Assembly (NCBI RefSeq): GCF_001638985.1
Contig: NW_017265134.1
Coordinates: 3,985,998 to 4,049,997 of the forward strand
DNA length: 64,000 nucleotides
Origin: Phycomyces blakesleeanus NRRL 1555(-)
Lineage: Eukaryota > Mucoromycota > Mucoromycetes > Mucorales > Phycomycetaceae
Direction of reading: 5' to 3'
A model generated the notes under the pieces. It made no database searches, was not told where the DNA came from, and worked only from the letters and a program-made list of their open reading frames with translations. Of this stretch, positions 24,150 to 37,386 are shown in pieces; position 1 is the stretch's first letter, and each line of letters opens with the position of its first letter. A program made the translations under genes and the position numbers.

Positions 24150-25499
24150 ATGGACAATACTATCCCAGGATCGAACTTCATGAACCCTGCAGGTGTTCCA
24201 TTTATTACAGAAGAAGCAGAAGGAGTCAAGCTCTTCCAACCTATTACTTGCAAATCTGTCACTCTTCACAATCGTGTAGTGGTTTCTCCAATGTGTTTGT
24301 ATTCTGCCGAGGATGGCATATTGAATGACTTTCACTCTACCCATTATGGTGCTATGGCTACTCGTGGTGCAGGTCTTATAATCGTTGAAGCAACAGCCGT
24401 TGAACCGCAAGGACGTATCACCCCATCGGATTCTGGTCTCTGGAAGGACGAGCAGATTGAACCTTTAAAGCGCATTGTTAACTTTATAAAGTCCCAAGGC
24501 ACAGTCCCAGGAATTCAAATTGCCCATGCTGGTCGCAAGGCTTCGACACTTCCACCTTTTATTGGCGACGGCGCTGCGAGTGAGGAAGAAGGAGGCTGGC
24601 CAGAAGATGTTCGCAGCGCAAGTGAACTCAAGTTTGCCGACCATTACTGTCAACCTAACGCGCTTAGTCAAGAAGGTATAAATGAGGTTGTACAAAAATG
24701 GGCTGATGCTGCCGTCCGTGCTGATGAAGCTGGATTTGAAGTCCTCGAGATCCACAGTGCTCATGGGTAAACAGCGTTCTCAATCATATATATATATATA
24801 TATATTGTTATTGGAAAACTTAGGAAATAAGAAGTTTGCTTTTAACTAATTGTGTGTCATGTTATACTAATAACCGCAATTTCTTCTAGTTACTTGCTAC
24901 ACAACTTTTTGTCTGGAAACTCAAACAATCGCACTGACGAGTACGGTGGATCCCTTGATAATCGTATGAGATTTCCATTGGAAGTTGCAAAAGCCGTTCG
25001 TGCTGTCTGGCCTGATCACAAACCTCTTTGGCTTCGTCTTTCTGCTACTGATTACGCCAACCCTGATCCCATGGGACCCGATGAGAACGGCTGGGATATC
25101 TTTCAATCTGTCGAGTACGCAAAAAAATTAAAGGAAATTGGTATAGACGTAATTGATGCCTCCAGCGGTGCAAACCTTTCTACTGTTGGCTATCCACCGC
25201 CTTCCTTATTCCAAATCGACTTTGCTGAGAAGATAAAGCGTGAAGCTGAAATCTCAACTGCTGGAGTAGGATATATCTGTACTGGTAAGCAGGCCGAAGA
25301 AATCCTTCAGGATGATAAGGCCGACTACACACTTATTGGTCGTGAATATCTTCGCCGTCCTACATGGGTTATGGATGCTGGTAAAGAACTTGACGTGGAT
25401 GTTACACTTCCAAAGCAATACACATGGGCCCTGCGTATGTCCCGTCACACAAACAAGAGTGCGATGGATGAGTACTACCTTCATCATTCTTCATCGTAA
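24150..25499 (+). CDS. Class III (YqjM-like) old yellow enzyme, copy 1
   Basis: Two exons, 24150-24766 and 24890-25499, give 408 residues. This is an FMN-dependent ene-reductase / NADH:flavin oxidoreductase of TIM-barrel fold that reduces activated C=C bonds using NAD(P)H. Motifs: LHNRVVVSPMCLYSAEDG (Cys49 at the YqjM-type active-site Cys position), GRITPSDSGLW, QIAHAGRKAS (His126), EIHSAHG with the substrate-binding His pair 202/205, [15 protein letters not shown] and IGREYLRRPTW. The His-x-x-His pair and PMC.YS place it with YqjM-type enzymes rather than with the classical yeast OYE His/Asn type. It is longer than bacterial YqjM (about 338 aa), through an N-terminal extension and a longer tail. 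It lies within the loop of the large inverted repeat and is a paralogue of 34153-35468. Confidence 0.93.
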
Positions 25500-26464
25500 A
25501 ATATATTTTGTACATTTTATAAAAGACCCATTCCATTATTTAATTAATTAATAAATAATAGTACACATCTTTATTTCACAAAAAGTTTTATAGAACAGCA
25601 TAGCACAAATAAAATGGTTCAGCATAAAAAAATAAAAGGATATTACTTAGCAATTATTAGTGTATTTTTGACTATATATACACTGTATCAAGACACATTG
25701 ATATAATAGCATCTATTTTGAGTAGGTAAGCACGATATTGCTTACCGCTTTTTCCTTCTTTCTCAATGGACTAAAAAGATATGCTTTAATAACAATACAG
25801 TTTCTTTAAAGCTTCAAATATACGATTATTAGAAAGACTTTATCCTTTAGAATTGTAAGCCAATGTAAACTTTTTTTATAACTTTTCATCTAATAACTAG
25901 TGGAATTTTGAGTAGGGGCGCTATCTCTCTCTCTCTCTATTTTCTTTCTCTCTCTACGTCCAGTATATATGACAAAAATATTGTCTTTTATTGAGCCCAA
26001 AATCGCACAATAAGCTACTTTGTATTATTAGCATTCAGTACCAATATCTTGGAGAGGAACTGATAGCCCGAGTCTTTCCCGCGAAACAATATGTATTTAC
26101 AATTACACATACACACACAGCAGATGATAATTTTGGGTCAAGTAAATTTGATCCAGATTCTCTACTGTAGCCATCCTCAACATAAATCAAAAGAGTATAA
26201 AAAAAATCAAATAAGCCAGCCTTTTTCTTCTTCTTTTGGGTTATTTACCCATTTATTCTGTTTTTGATAGTTTTATGGTGTTTTATACTAATTTTTTTTT
26301 TCAATGATCCAAGGTAATATTTAGGACTGTAGTGCTCCTGTTTATTTCAAAAGGTCTGCAAATGCACTAAGGGAAAAAATGTGCGCATTAAATAAATACA
26401 CTTCAATAAACTAGACAGGCCTATCATGCTCTTTGAACCCCTCAAATATATATTTATATATAAC
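25500..26464. other. Convergent intergenic region (OYE 1 / ArfGAP)
   Basis: AT-rich spacer between the 3' ends of two convergent genes. A CT repeat lies at 25925-25955. No gene is seen. Confidence 0.55.
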
Positions 26465-27940
26465 TTACTCATAAGCAGGCTTTTTTGTTGCAGTTTCCTG
26501 CGTTGGGTTCATAGAGAAGAATTGACCACCTTGTGGAAGAGTGTTTCTTTGAGGCTGCTGCTGTTGCTGGTAGTATTGCTGCTGTTGTTGAGGTTGTTGA
26601 GGTTGCATAAAATCATTTTTAGTCGAGTTGTTACTATCGACAAACGATCCCCACACATTTGCAAACAGATCCGCCTGAGGAGCAGGTGGCTGCGAAGCAA
26701 ATTGTCCTGATTGTGTATTTAAAGACATGCCGGCAAATTGTTGCTGATAGCTGTTTGAATTGTTCTGGAATCCACCGTTTATTGACTGCATGGCTGGGTT
26801 CGAGGATGTCTGTCCGTACAGAGATAGGATGGAAGACTTTAAGGCATCGTGTTTAGGCTTTGATGAGTCTACAGTAGGCGAGGTAGCTTTAGGAGTGGTG
26901 CTAGGGCTGCTATTGAAGAAGAAATCGGCACCCTGAAGTTGTGCCACAGCAGAAGTGTTGGGTTGCTGGGGAGAGGAGCTAGAAGAAGATGAACCAAGAA
27001 AAGCGTCGAGGTTAGCGAACTCGGATTGTCTAGGCCTGGCTGGTGGTGTAGCTACAGAAGCTGGCTGAGAGGTTGGCTTCGCACTGGGTTTAGAAGCACT
27101 TTGTTGTGCCGGAGGTTTGCTCACAGTGGCAGCCTGGAAGATCGATTTATGGAAAAACATGAGCTCATTATCCTCTCTAGTTAAAATTTTTCTCTTTTAT
27201 TCTTCTTCCTTTTCTTCTTCTTCTAAGATTATTACCTCTTCCTCGTTTTGTCCACCAAGTGTACTGGGGTCAGGTATCGAGCCTCTCATTGCCCATCTCT
27301 TCTGTTCGTACTTTGAGCGGATCCATTGATCTATGTTACTCTCAGAAGGTGTTTTCTCCTTCAAGTTTGCCTCCCAGTATCTGTTTGTTTGTTTTTTATG
27401 TAGGAAAAAAGAAAGACAGGGAACAATTGGTGTATTTAAGTGGCCTTTGTTCTTTATCTTATAATCACCCTGAATTATAACTTACACGTTTGCACGCTCG
27501 TTTCCCCATTTAATCATACTCTCAATCTGCTCAGGTATCCATGTATCCAAGTCCACCGATTTAACTGAACAGAAAAATAAATTGTATGTTCTCCGTCATG
27601 TAGGCCAAACGAATAAGTCTGAACGTCCGGTGATGGTTTTACCTTTACTGATGTGTGTTCCCATGGAACGATGAACTCCAGAGCAACGAATGCATACAAA
27701 GATGCCTAGATTCCAAGATGCCCATCGAGGATCTAATAATGATTTTGGATGATTTAAGCTACTTTTAACAAACAACGACAATAATAATACTGTTTTTGCC
27801 CTTTTTTTAGATTCAAGTTTACCTTTACGCTTGCAATCGGCACAGTACTTGTTTGCAGACTTCTGCAAGAGGTCTTTAAGTATCCGCGTGTGTTTGTCAT
27901 TTAAGCTTTTATCAGCCGTTCTAGTATATCTAGTCGACAT
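26465..27940 (-). CDS. ArfGAP of the Age2/SMAP type
   Basis: Five minus-strand exons, 27823-27940, 27643-27732, 27486-27564, 27236-27380 and 26465-27133, join in frame to 366 residues. The start is MSTRYTRTADKSLN; an ATG further upstream in the open frame would add a hydrophobic leader the family lacks. The ArfGAP zinc finger is intact: C33-x2-C36-x16-C53-x2-C56, with the catalytic Arg in CSGVHRSMG, then HISKVKSVDLDTWIPEQ, a GN.RAN block and Y..W..R. The C-terminal 220 residues are Ser/Pro/Gln/Asn-rich and disordered. In this family the enzyme stimulates GTP hydrolysis on Arf GTPases in trans-Golgi and endosomal vesicle traffic, as yeast Age2 and animal SMAP1/2 do. It is convergent with OYE 1 and sits within the inverted-repeat loop. 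Confidence 0.93.
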
Positions 27941-29580
27941 TGTATAAAACAATAAAAAGGAAAAATGCACTAAATGAAGAGAAAGAAAGAGAAAGAGAGG
28001 GAGAGAGGGACACAAAGCTCCTAAGGAAGAACTGTATGTCCGCGATTCCATTGCAAACTCAGCTATTTCAAAAGGCTCATCCCAGTAAAATGAAAAAAAA
28101 AGTGAAAAGCAACATTACATTGATATTGATGGGTACATATCTTGGTATTTATAAGTCCTAGAAGTCCTTCATTTACTCAGAAGAGTTGAATATACATAAT
28201 CATGTTTCAAGGCTTTTAAACTTTTTGTTTAGTTTTAACCTTGTTTGATTTCAGCCCTTTATACATATATATATATAACTGACAGACATAATCATTACTA
28301 TAATTTCAACTTTATATAATATATCCCTTTAAATTCTAAAGTATGATCGTATACTTGAAAAGAGCATTTTATTATCTTGAGAACGTACAGTTGCCTCTAG
28401 ATATAGTATATTAATTCTACAAACTACAAATGTCTGTATAATTAAAAGAAATGGTATTCACGGTGTAAAGTCCTATCTTAGGAACTGGGGTTTCAATTTT
28501 TGACCTTAGACTGATATAGCAGGGGTGGTCAGTTAAACAAGTATAGAAAGTAGCAATCTAAAATTCAACTGCTTTTATTGGTTATATGTTTTAGTATAAA
28601 AAAAGGATCATAATAGGTTTATAGAATGTATATATAGTGAAACTAAAACTTTAAAGAATAATCCTAGTTTAATAAATGATAATAATCTCATATATGCCTA
28701 AATTAGAAGCATCCACAGATATTTATACAAGAGAGATAATGACTAGCCGTCGATAGAAAGTTAAAAGTGTAAAGAAGTTCACTGAATAGCAAATCCCAGA
28801 ATGTTGTAAGACTTCTTTGTATGGATCCTTATAAACCCCTTTTTTCTTAAAAACAAATGGCCTCATATGGAAGCAATATAATAGTCTCCATTTTTCTATC
28901 TTCGTTAACATATTAAATAGCTTTTACGATGTTTACAGACTTTATTTATTCAGATATTTATATTTATTAATAACTCTTTAATATTACTCTATCGTTGTTG
29001 CATATATCATAGAACTGTCATAGTTCAAATATAAATTTTTATATGCTTCAACTATTTCCTGTTTTCTCTTAAGCTTTTGGTCTATGTTACATTTACAAAT
29101 AAGCTTATCATGTGTTTAGTATAAGTACTCCTAATAAACATGAATTTTACTGATGCGATAGTAATAATAAGAAAACGTTTAACTGTCTAAAAAGGGGCCA
29201 ATATTATATTACTCAAATCAAATTATTTAGAGCTTAAAACAAAAGATTCACATCTACATTAAACAATCGGCTGCTATTTTGTTTAAATAAAGTATGTATT
29301 GGAATCAATCGTAGTAATATCACTTATTTAACGTGGCTATATATAAATGAGACATATGTAAAAAGGGTTTTTTAAGCTAGCAGTCCAGGAATTTTTTAAC
29401 AGGAATGGTCTTATTATCACTAGTCACTGTACATAATTAATATGTGTATAAGCATGCAAAACCTCAGGTAACATGCCTTTTTTTTTTCAATCGTATAAAC
29501 AATCTTCTAGTCATTGTTTAAAGACTTTTGTAATTGTTGAATATTGTTTAACACTGTTTATTAATTACTTTATTAGTTTT
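27941..29580. other. Intergenic region, upstream of the ArfGAP gene to the right inverted arm
   Basis: The first few hundred bases must hold the ArfGAP promoter (a GAAA-rich purine tract lies at 27975-28005). The rest is AT-rich and without recognised features, except that 29390-29470 resembles a decayed copy of the tandem unit found in the arms (CCTCAGGTAACATGCC in reverse, near a CTAGTCACTG block). Confidence 0.5.
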
Positions 29581-31392
29581 GGGAATTCCTGCAACCACGG
29601 GCAGAGTAAAGTATAAGCATCTACTAAATGAATAGTCAGTAAAGTGCTTAAGCGTAAAACGGAGCATAAGAACATTATATTTATAAGCAAGACCTCAGAA
29701 CGTGTTTTTGTAAACATTCCAGCTATTAGCTGGTCGTTTTAACAGGAGTTTGTTGTCATCATAGGTCTTTTTATATAAAATTCTTATAGATGTATGAAGC
29801 CTCAGATAATGTATTTTTAAATCATGCTAGCATTTTGCTAGATATCAAAATATATCTCATGTCATCACTGGCTCCTATCTATATCTATATAATTATAAGC
29901 TTTACTAACCTTGGAGATGCCAGAAACCACGGGCAGAGTAAAGTGCTTAAGTGTAAAACGGAGCATAATAACATTATATGTATAAGAAAGACCTCAGAAC
30001 ATGTGTTTTTAAACATCCTAGCTCTAAGCCAGTTATTAGGCGGAAGTGTTTTGTCATCATTGGTCTCAGTCCATAAGTGCAAAGATCTTTTAAAATATAT
30101 ATATATAAAGAAGTAATATATTAACTTTAGATGACTTGATTTAAGCTTTTGCTTTTATGTACTTGTGGTTGTATGTATGTACATTTAGAGGTGCTTATTA
30201 TAACGCGTGTAAAAATGATAAAACTAGCTTTGATAGACATAAAAAAAAAAGGCGCGATTGCGGTAAGTAAGACCTGGTCATATATACCTGAAAACATCCA
30301 TCCAAGTGTGGTGTAAGGTTGGCTAGCATGCCCAAAAACATGCTATGTATGTCAAATGGTCATATAAAAGGAGAAAAAACGTGGACTCATTGTCTTGGGA
30401 AAGTGCGTATGGTCAAAGTAAAATAAAAAACCAATGATAAAATAAAGGGAGTCTTCTAAACGTACAGTGGCTGTTCTTTTCATACGTTGCATCTGATACT
30501 TACTTTTTCTCGTATCTTATGCCCATCTTTGCGTGTTGAGCGTATACGATGTATACTGGCGATAGCACGGTACTCACCATAGGTATGAGTATGGGAAAGA
30601 AAGGGAGAACGATATACCCACACTCTTTGCTGTATTTTATTCTCATGTTTTGACATGGGATGAATCTCCGACAATCACATGTATATGAAAGTACATGATG
30701 ATGTCAAAAGACTGCATTAGCTTAGCTATCAAAGGCTTACTCGCAACTAATTGTTAAAGAAATGCTAAAGAAGTACACTCTGTACCTGATTGACGTTTAA
30801 TACTCCCCGGATTATTTAAAAGCAGTGTCCGTGCATCCGTAACACCGACCAACGTATATGGGTTCTCAGCTATAAGAGAAGTGTTCCGTTTTAATATTAG
30901 ACAAGCGCAGTTTAAAAAGATAGGTTTGACACTGAATTTGTTGTCTGTTAAAATAATCAGCGATCTCCTAGTACCACTCTTCTTCTTTGGTCATTTGTCA
31001 TATAACTACAGTTTCTTCCTCTAAACTATCAAGATAAAAGTGTTAATATCTGTAAAATTTGCAGCTCTTTAATAACCAATTATCTAATCGATTGACTTAC
31101 CTTAAAAAAGTACTAAAATTGAAAAGAATGTGTGATAAGTATATCATAATTAAAGTGAAATACAAACTTCATGATCTAGAACTGACATATAACGCAGTGG
31201 CTAATGAGCTTGGAAAGGCCACATGCCAAGAAATTAACGCTCTCTCTGTTTAGCACACACTCACGCACATGATGTAACTCTTATACACTTTATACTATCT
31301 CAGTGACAACCAACTATTAATCAAAGGATATCTTTAAATTCCGGTGCCAAGTGTCTATTCATATAAATGGCTATAATTTTCTATTTTATATA
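29581..31392 (-). repeat. Right arm of the 1.8-kb inverted repeat
   Basis: Near-identical reverse complement of 20171-21982. The outer end (...CTATTTTATATA at 31381-31392) mirrors the outer end of the left arm. Flanking bases differ immediately outside (left ...CCACACG, right AGTAAAAC), which fixes the boundary. A minimal TA direct repeat could be read at the two outer ends, but it cannot be told apart from the TATATA palindrome itself. On the plus strand an uninterrupted frame of about 75 codons without Met (about 30793-31022) and a frame preceded by a good acceptor (31056-31253) could be decayed exons. No family was recognised. Confidence 0.95.
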
Positions 31393-34152
31393 AGTAAAAC
31401 TCTCATAGTATTTATTGTTTCATTTTAAGAATGTCAGTTTAAGCCAGAGTAACTGACTGATAATAAAGGTATGATATATAAATTCTGGCCGTAAAGTAAT
31501 TTAATAAATTAAAAGTGAGTTATGAGAATATAGGCATTCAATTTTGCTTCTGCCTTAAATTGTATTTATGTTTGAGAAGTGGGGGATTCATACAATGGAT
31601 ATAATATTTCTGATATCATATCAACTGAATAAGATTACTTATTTATTACACTAAATAAACTTCTTTGATAAGTGTTAATATAATATATAGCTTTACCCGG
31701 AGTGGTAAATTATAAGTATCAATCAAGTTTTTGTATTGTTTACTAAAAAAAGTATTCATATTTCTCTAGCTCTCTCCTTTAAAAGTTTTGTCTTTACTTA
31801 GTCGCCTTATATTATGAAATACTGATTTATTTATTTTTCAAAGTATATTTATTTTCTTCTGTTCAAATGTCATATGATTTTGTTGGTTACAAGTTATTTT
31901 ATATTAGAGTAATAACTCTTTATATGTGAACAATACCCAATCAAATAATTTCAACATTATATAAAATACTGAATAAATGAATAAATGAAATCAATAAAGT
32001 GTATATATACATATAATTTAACTGATACTGTTTGGTATATTTTGTTATTTTGTGTGCTTCATTTTCTTCATTTGTTTCTTCCTTTTCCGGTTTTTGTATT
32101 GAACAATATAAAGCCTTGATATGTCAAAGTATGATTCTGAATATTCCGAAAAGATATTATTACTTTTAGTCTTGTTAATTCTCGGGGCCTTCGACAAATG
32201 TAAGGCTAGTGCTATAATATGTATTGGTCCCAAGGTAAAAGGCTAAGATATTTTATGATACCAGTCTATGGCCCTTTATATTCATGGAATCCCTAAATCA
32301 ATGTTTGAATTTATTATAGTTTATGACCATCTCCATTGTATCAGTTGAGATGAATGATTGTTTGTCTGTTCGTTTTTCCTTTTTTAAAAAAAATATTCTG
32401 GTATCTAAAAAATATGAATACTATACATAAATACATGATATTGTATATTCCAGAATAGAATGGTATTAAAAAGCTTGCGAATAGTTTAACAAGTCTTTGA
32501 TAGTATTTAAAGGTGATATATAACTAGCTGTAAGTTATACCAAAAGTTTATCGATTATATATCTAGTAAATGATCTGTATTTTTATTATAGCAGAAAATA
32601 AAATAAGAAGATACAAGAAGAATTGCTAATCAAACGTTAATAGTAACCGATAAGCTTTCTATTGGTATACTGTTGTTAAGCCAGAGTTTTGACCTGGATT
32701 GATTACAGATATTTAGAGTAAAAATCTTCGTATATATATATATATATATATATATATGCGATCAAAACTTAAATACTACAACAGCAGTAAATTATAATAC
32801 AATAATACAATAATACAATATTTAGCCACAGAAGCATAACACAATCTATAAGATTATTCGCTAGATTTTTTCTATTTGATTAATAAAGCAGAAAAGAAAA
32901 GAAAACACTTGACACAGGGATGGTAGTTTTGTATATATTAAGAATTTGATGTTTCCAGAGGGACTATTTTCTGATCTAATAATACTACACTTTAAAACTT
33001 TGATCCGTGTACTCCCATACCCACACAAATCACTTTGTTGATTCATAAAACAAGAAACCTTATTTAGGCTTGATATACAGCTAAATTAAATATGTGCCAT
33101 GTAAATAAACAACGTAATTGCCCTCTTTAACATAAAGGGTCTTTATTGCTACAGTAACGATTATGGATTGCCTAGAGTTTTGTTTAGATAACGATTTTTG
33201 ATTTTGATTTCTCGATTTCTTTATTTTTAATTACATTGGCTGTAATAGGAAAATACAAAGGCAGGGATTGAGAAATATTTTTGCAGAAATTATTAGATAA
33301 CATTCAGTGTAAAAGCTGTACGCCAAGACCGGCAATATTTTTACCTTGCTCATAGCCGTTGAATTACTAATCAACTCCTTTCCCAACCGTTCCAAAGCAC
33401 CCAAAAATTACATCACATCACTGTAATTCCACTTTTATTATCCGATTCTTCAAATAACAATTTCCATACTGTATATACAGCTTATATATAACATTTACCT
33501 ATCAATCTTTCTTTTGATCTATTCTTAAAAACACTATAACCTCTGCCAATATCATTGTCCTAGGTTGATGTGACTGTACGTATTCCTGTTATAAAAGTGA
33601 TACCTTATAGTATCACTATCTCTTGTACTCTTTTATCAGTTACACATAATCTACCTTATCGAATATCTCAAATGATATTCTAACTAATACAGAGGGTTAC
33701 CGAGTTATTGAATTATCATAACTAAGAATAGAATAAAGCATCAGCTGACATTAACCTTAAGCCAGATCGAAAGCTTAAAATACCTTGATTTGGTTTAATT
33801 AGATTTCATTATAAGAAATATTGTTAGCATAGCTATTAAACATATTTGTGTGTGTGTGTGTGTATACACTTCTTTAATATCCAAAGTCTATAAACTGGAT
33901 TTTTTGTCTATATATGAGAACTCCTTTATATATACGTATATATCTTTTTGTATTTTTTCTTTTAATAAACAAAACATATATAAATATTTATATAGTTTTC
34001 AAATAAGAAAGAATTGGTTTTATCTAGTGTAAGAATATTACAGAGTATATATATATATATATATACAAAACGATATACTAATTTACTCTAGTTATGTATA
34101 CAGTATCAAGTTTTTAACTTGTCTTCATTGTTTTGTTTTTTTTTAAAAAAAA
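31393..34152. other. Intergenic region, 2.8 kb
   Basis: AT-rich, with (TA)n at 32731-32757 and TG repeats at 33847-33862. No supported gene or structural RNA is seen. The right end holds the 3' flank of OYE 2. Confidence 0.55.
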
Positions 34153-35468
<1,316 letters not shown>

Positions 35469-37125
35469 TGTTTGATTTGTGTTTTCTTAAAAGAGTAAAA
35501 TATATATAGAAAAGAAAGATGTACAATGCAGAAAAGTAAAAAAAAAAAATCGATATCATTTTATATCCTCCTTATTTTGGTTAGTAATCAAGGGCCGACT
35601 ATTGCTTAATAATTGTCTCGGATGATGAAAGGGTTTGCCGTTTGTTATTTTGAAATTCCTATCAAGAATCATAGTCATGTAAAATAAAATAAAATAAATA
35701 AAAATAAAAATAAAAAGCAAAATTAATTAATGGGGGTTTTTTTATTGACAAAAAAATTTTCTTTTGGTTTTTCTTTCACTGCAAAGAATAAAGCATAGAA
35801 AAGACATATAAACTAGTTACTCATTTATTCATTATAAATCAAAGCACACCACCTAGCATATATTTGAGCACTTTTATCGTAATGCATCATAGGCTTTGAG
35901 GTGCTAGATGTACTAGATGTGCGCTTTTTAATGAGAGAGAATTAACCAAATATTAGGCCTGAGGAAATTAGCGGATATTAAATATCCAACTATTTGATCT
36001 CAACAATATCAGTGCAGTACAAAATAATTTTTTGAATTTTGAGTTCGGATAAATTATAAAATAATAATCTCTCAACCGCTCGTTTACTAAAGAACTTGAA
36101 TAAGCTAGAAATTTCGATCCAATATTTATAGTGTAAGCTAATATACCGTACAAGAGCATCTTTGTAATGTGTGTGCTGTATTGTTTCTACTATGAAGTAT
36201 AGGCATACATTTTAGGTTAGAAAATATAAACATTAAAGTGGTATATAGATTTTACCTGTATAAATTCAATCTCATATAAGAATTTATCGTCGTGAGATAA
36301 CAGTGCGGCTGAAAAAAGACCTTTGCTTGATCCATCACAAGTCAAAAGTCAAAAATCGAAATGTCATCACTCACTGTGGTAAATGACAGCATTTATAACT
36401 CCGTACTCGTAGATTTCTACGAACTCGTATCGCATCTACGAGCTCGCAGATTCTTTAGCAAATATGATTTGTGGGATTTCAGATTGTTTTTGCATCTAAT
36501 CCAATAAAATATTCTAAATATGGCAAATCTATACCTTTTTCTAGGTATATCTATTCTTATAATTGGTTCAACAAATGCACGGTTTTATATTTGAATTTTA
36601 TAGTTTTTATAGATCAAAATAATACAAGTTGAATATAAAGAAGTATGGAAAGAAGAAGTACTATTTTTTATGATATTTAGTAGCAGCTTAAGCTATACAT
36701 TTATTAAGTAATATACATATATCTATTTCTATGTAATACTTTTTACATTTTTTATCTAAAAAAAAAAGGCTATTCTCTAAGTACTATGATATTGATGAAG
36801 GCATGTATATTGCTTAATTGATTCTTTTTATCAAAGATAATAAACCTGCTTTGTGTTAACATTGTCATGTCTCATTCCTACTTTTGAAAAACAAGAAGAC
36901 AGATTCCTTGCAATTCTCTAAATCTACCAAGATTTCTAATGAGCATGCGAGCAATCTTGACAACCAAATTGTACATGATGCAGATATTTTTCTGTCAATT
37001 CTTCTCAAGTTACTTTCTTTTGTCAACTTTTCTGATTCTTATTTTATTAGTACTAGCCTTCATAGTTATTAAGTGTGTTCCTTTTAGAGATATTTAATAA
37101 TTCTAGACCTTGTGAAAAAAAATAG
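35469..37125. other. Intergenic region upstream of OYE 2
   Basis: Holds the OYE 2 promoter at its left end and then AT-rich DNA. Short frames at 35968-36159 and 36884-37072 have no recognisable family. A small hairpin (CGTAGATTTCTACG) lies near 36407. Confidence 0.5.
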
Positions 37126-37386
37126 AAACAAGTCCTTTTTAGATGTACCAATCTAAATTGTTTGGAGAACATGGACGGGTCAGAGGTTATCCATCGTTTG
37201 TGGAATCGGGATCTTGCTGCTGTCCTGAACTTCCGACATATACTTAACAATCTAAGATATTATGGGACTATACCTTTAAGGTTCACCCGCGTCATTCGGA
37301 TTGGATGTATCAGAAGACAAGCAGAAGAAGATTTCCAGGAGGGTCGTCGTTTGAGACAAAGACTGACTAGACTTCAAAGAAGATAA
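37126..37386 (+). pseudogene. C-terminal remnant of a TnpB/Fanzor-like RuvC nuclease
   Basis: From just after an in-frame TAG (37123-37125) the frame is open to TAA at 37384-37386, 86 codons, with no usable start. It reads VLFRCTNLNC, then a spacer, then HRLWNRDLAAVLNFRHIL, followed by a basic tail. A zinc-ribbon cysteine pair followed by NRD.(A/N)A.LN is the signature of the last RuvC acidic motif of IS605/IS607 TnpB and eukaryotic Fanzor proteins. The N-terminal domain and the first two RuvC acidic motifs were not found upstream, so this is a fragment. It could alternatively be a host gene exon related to such transposon proteins. No ends or guide-RNA-like structure were identified. Confidence 0.5.
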
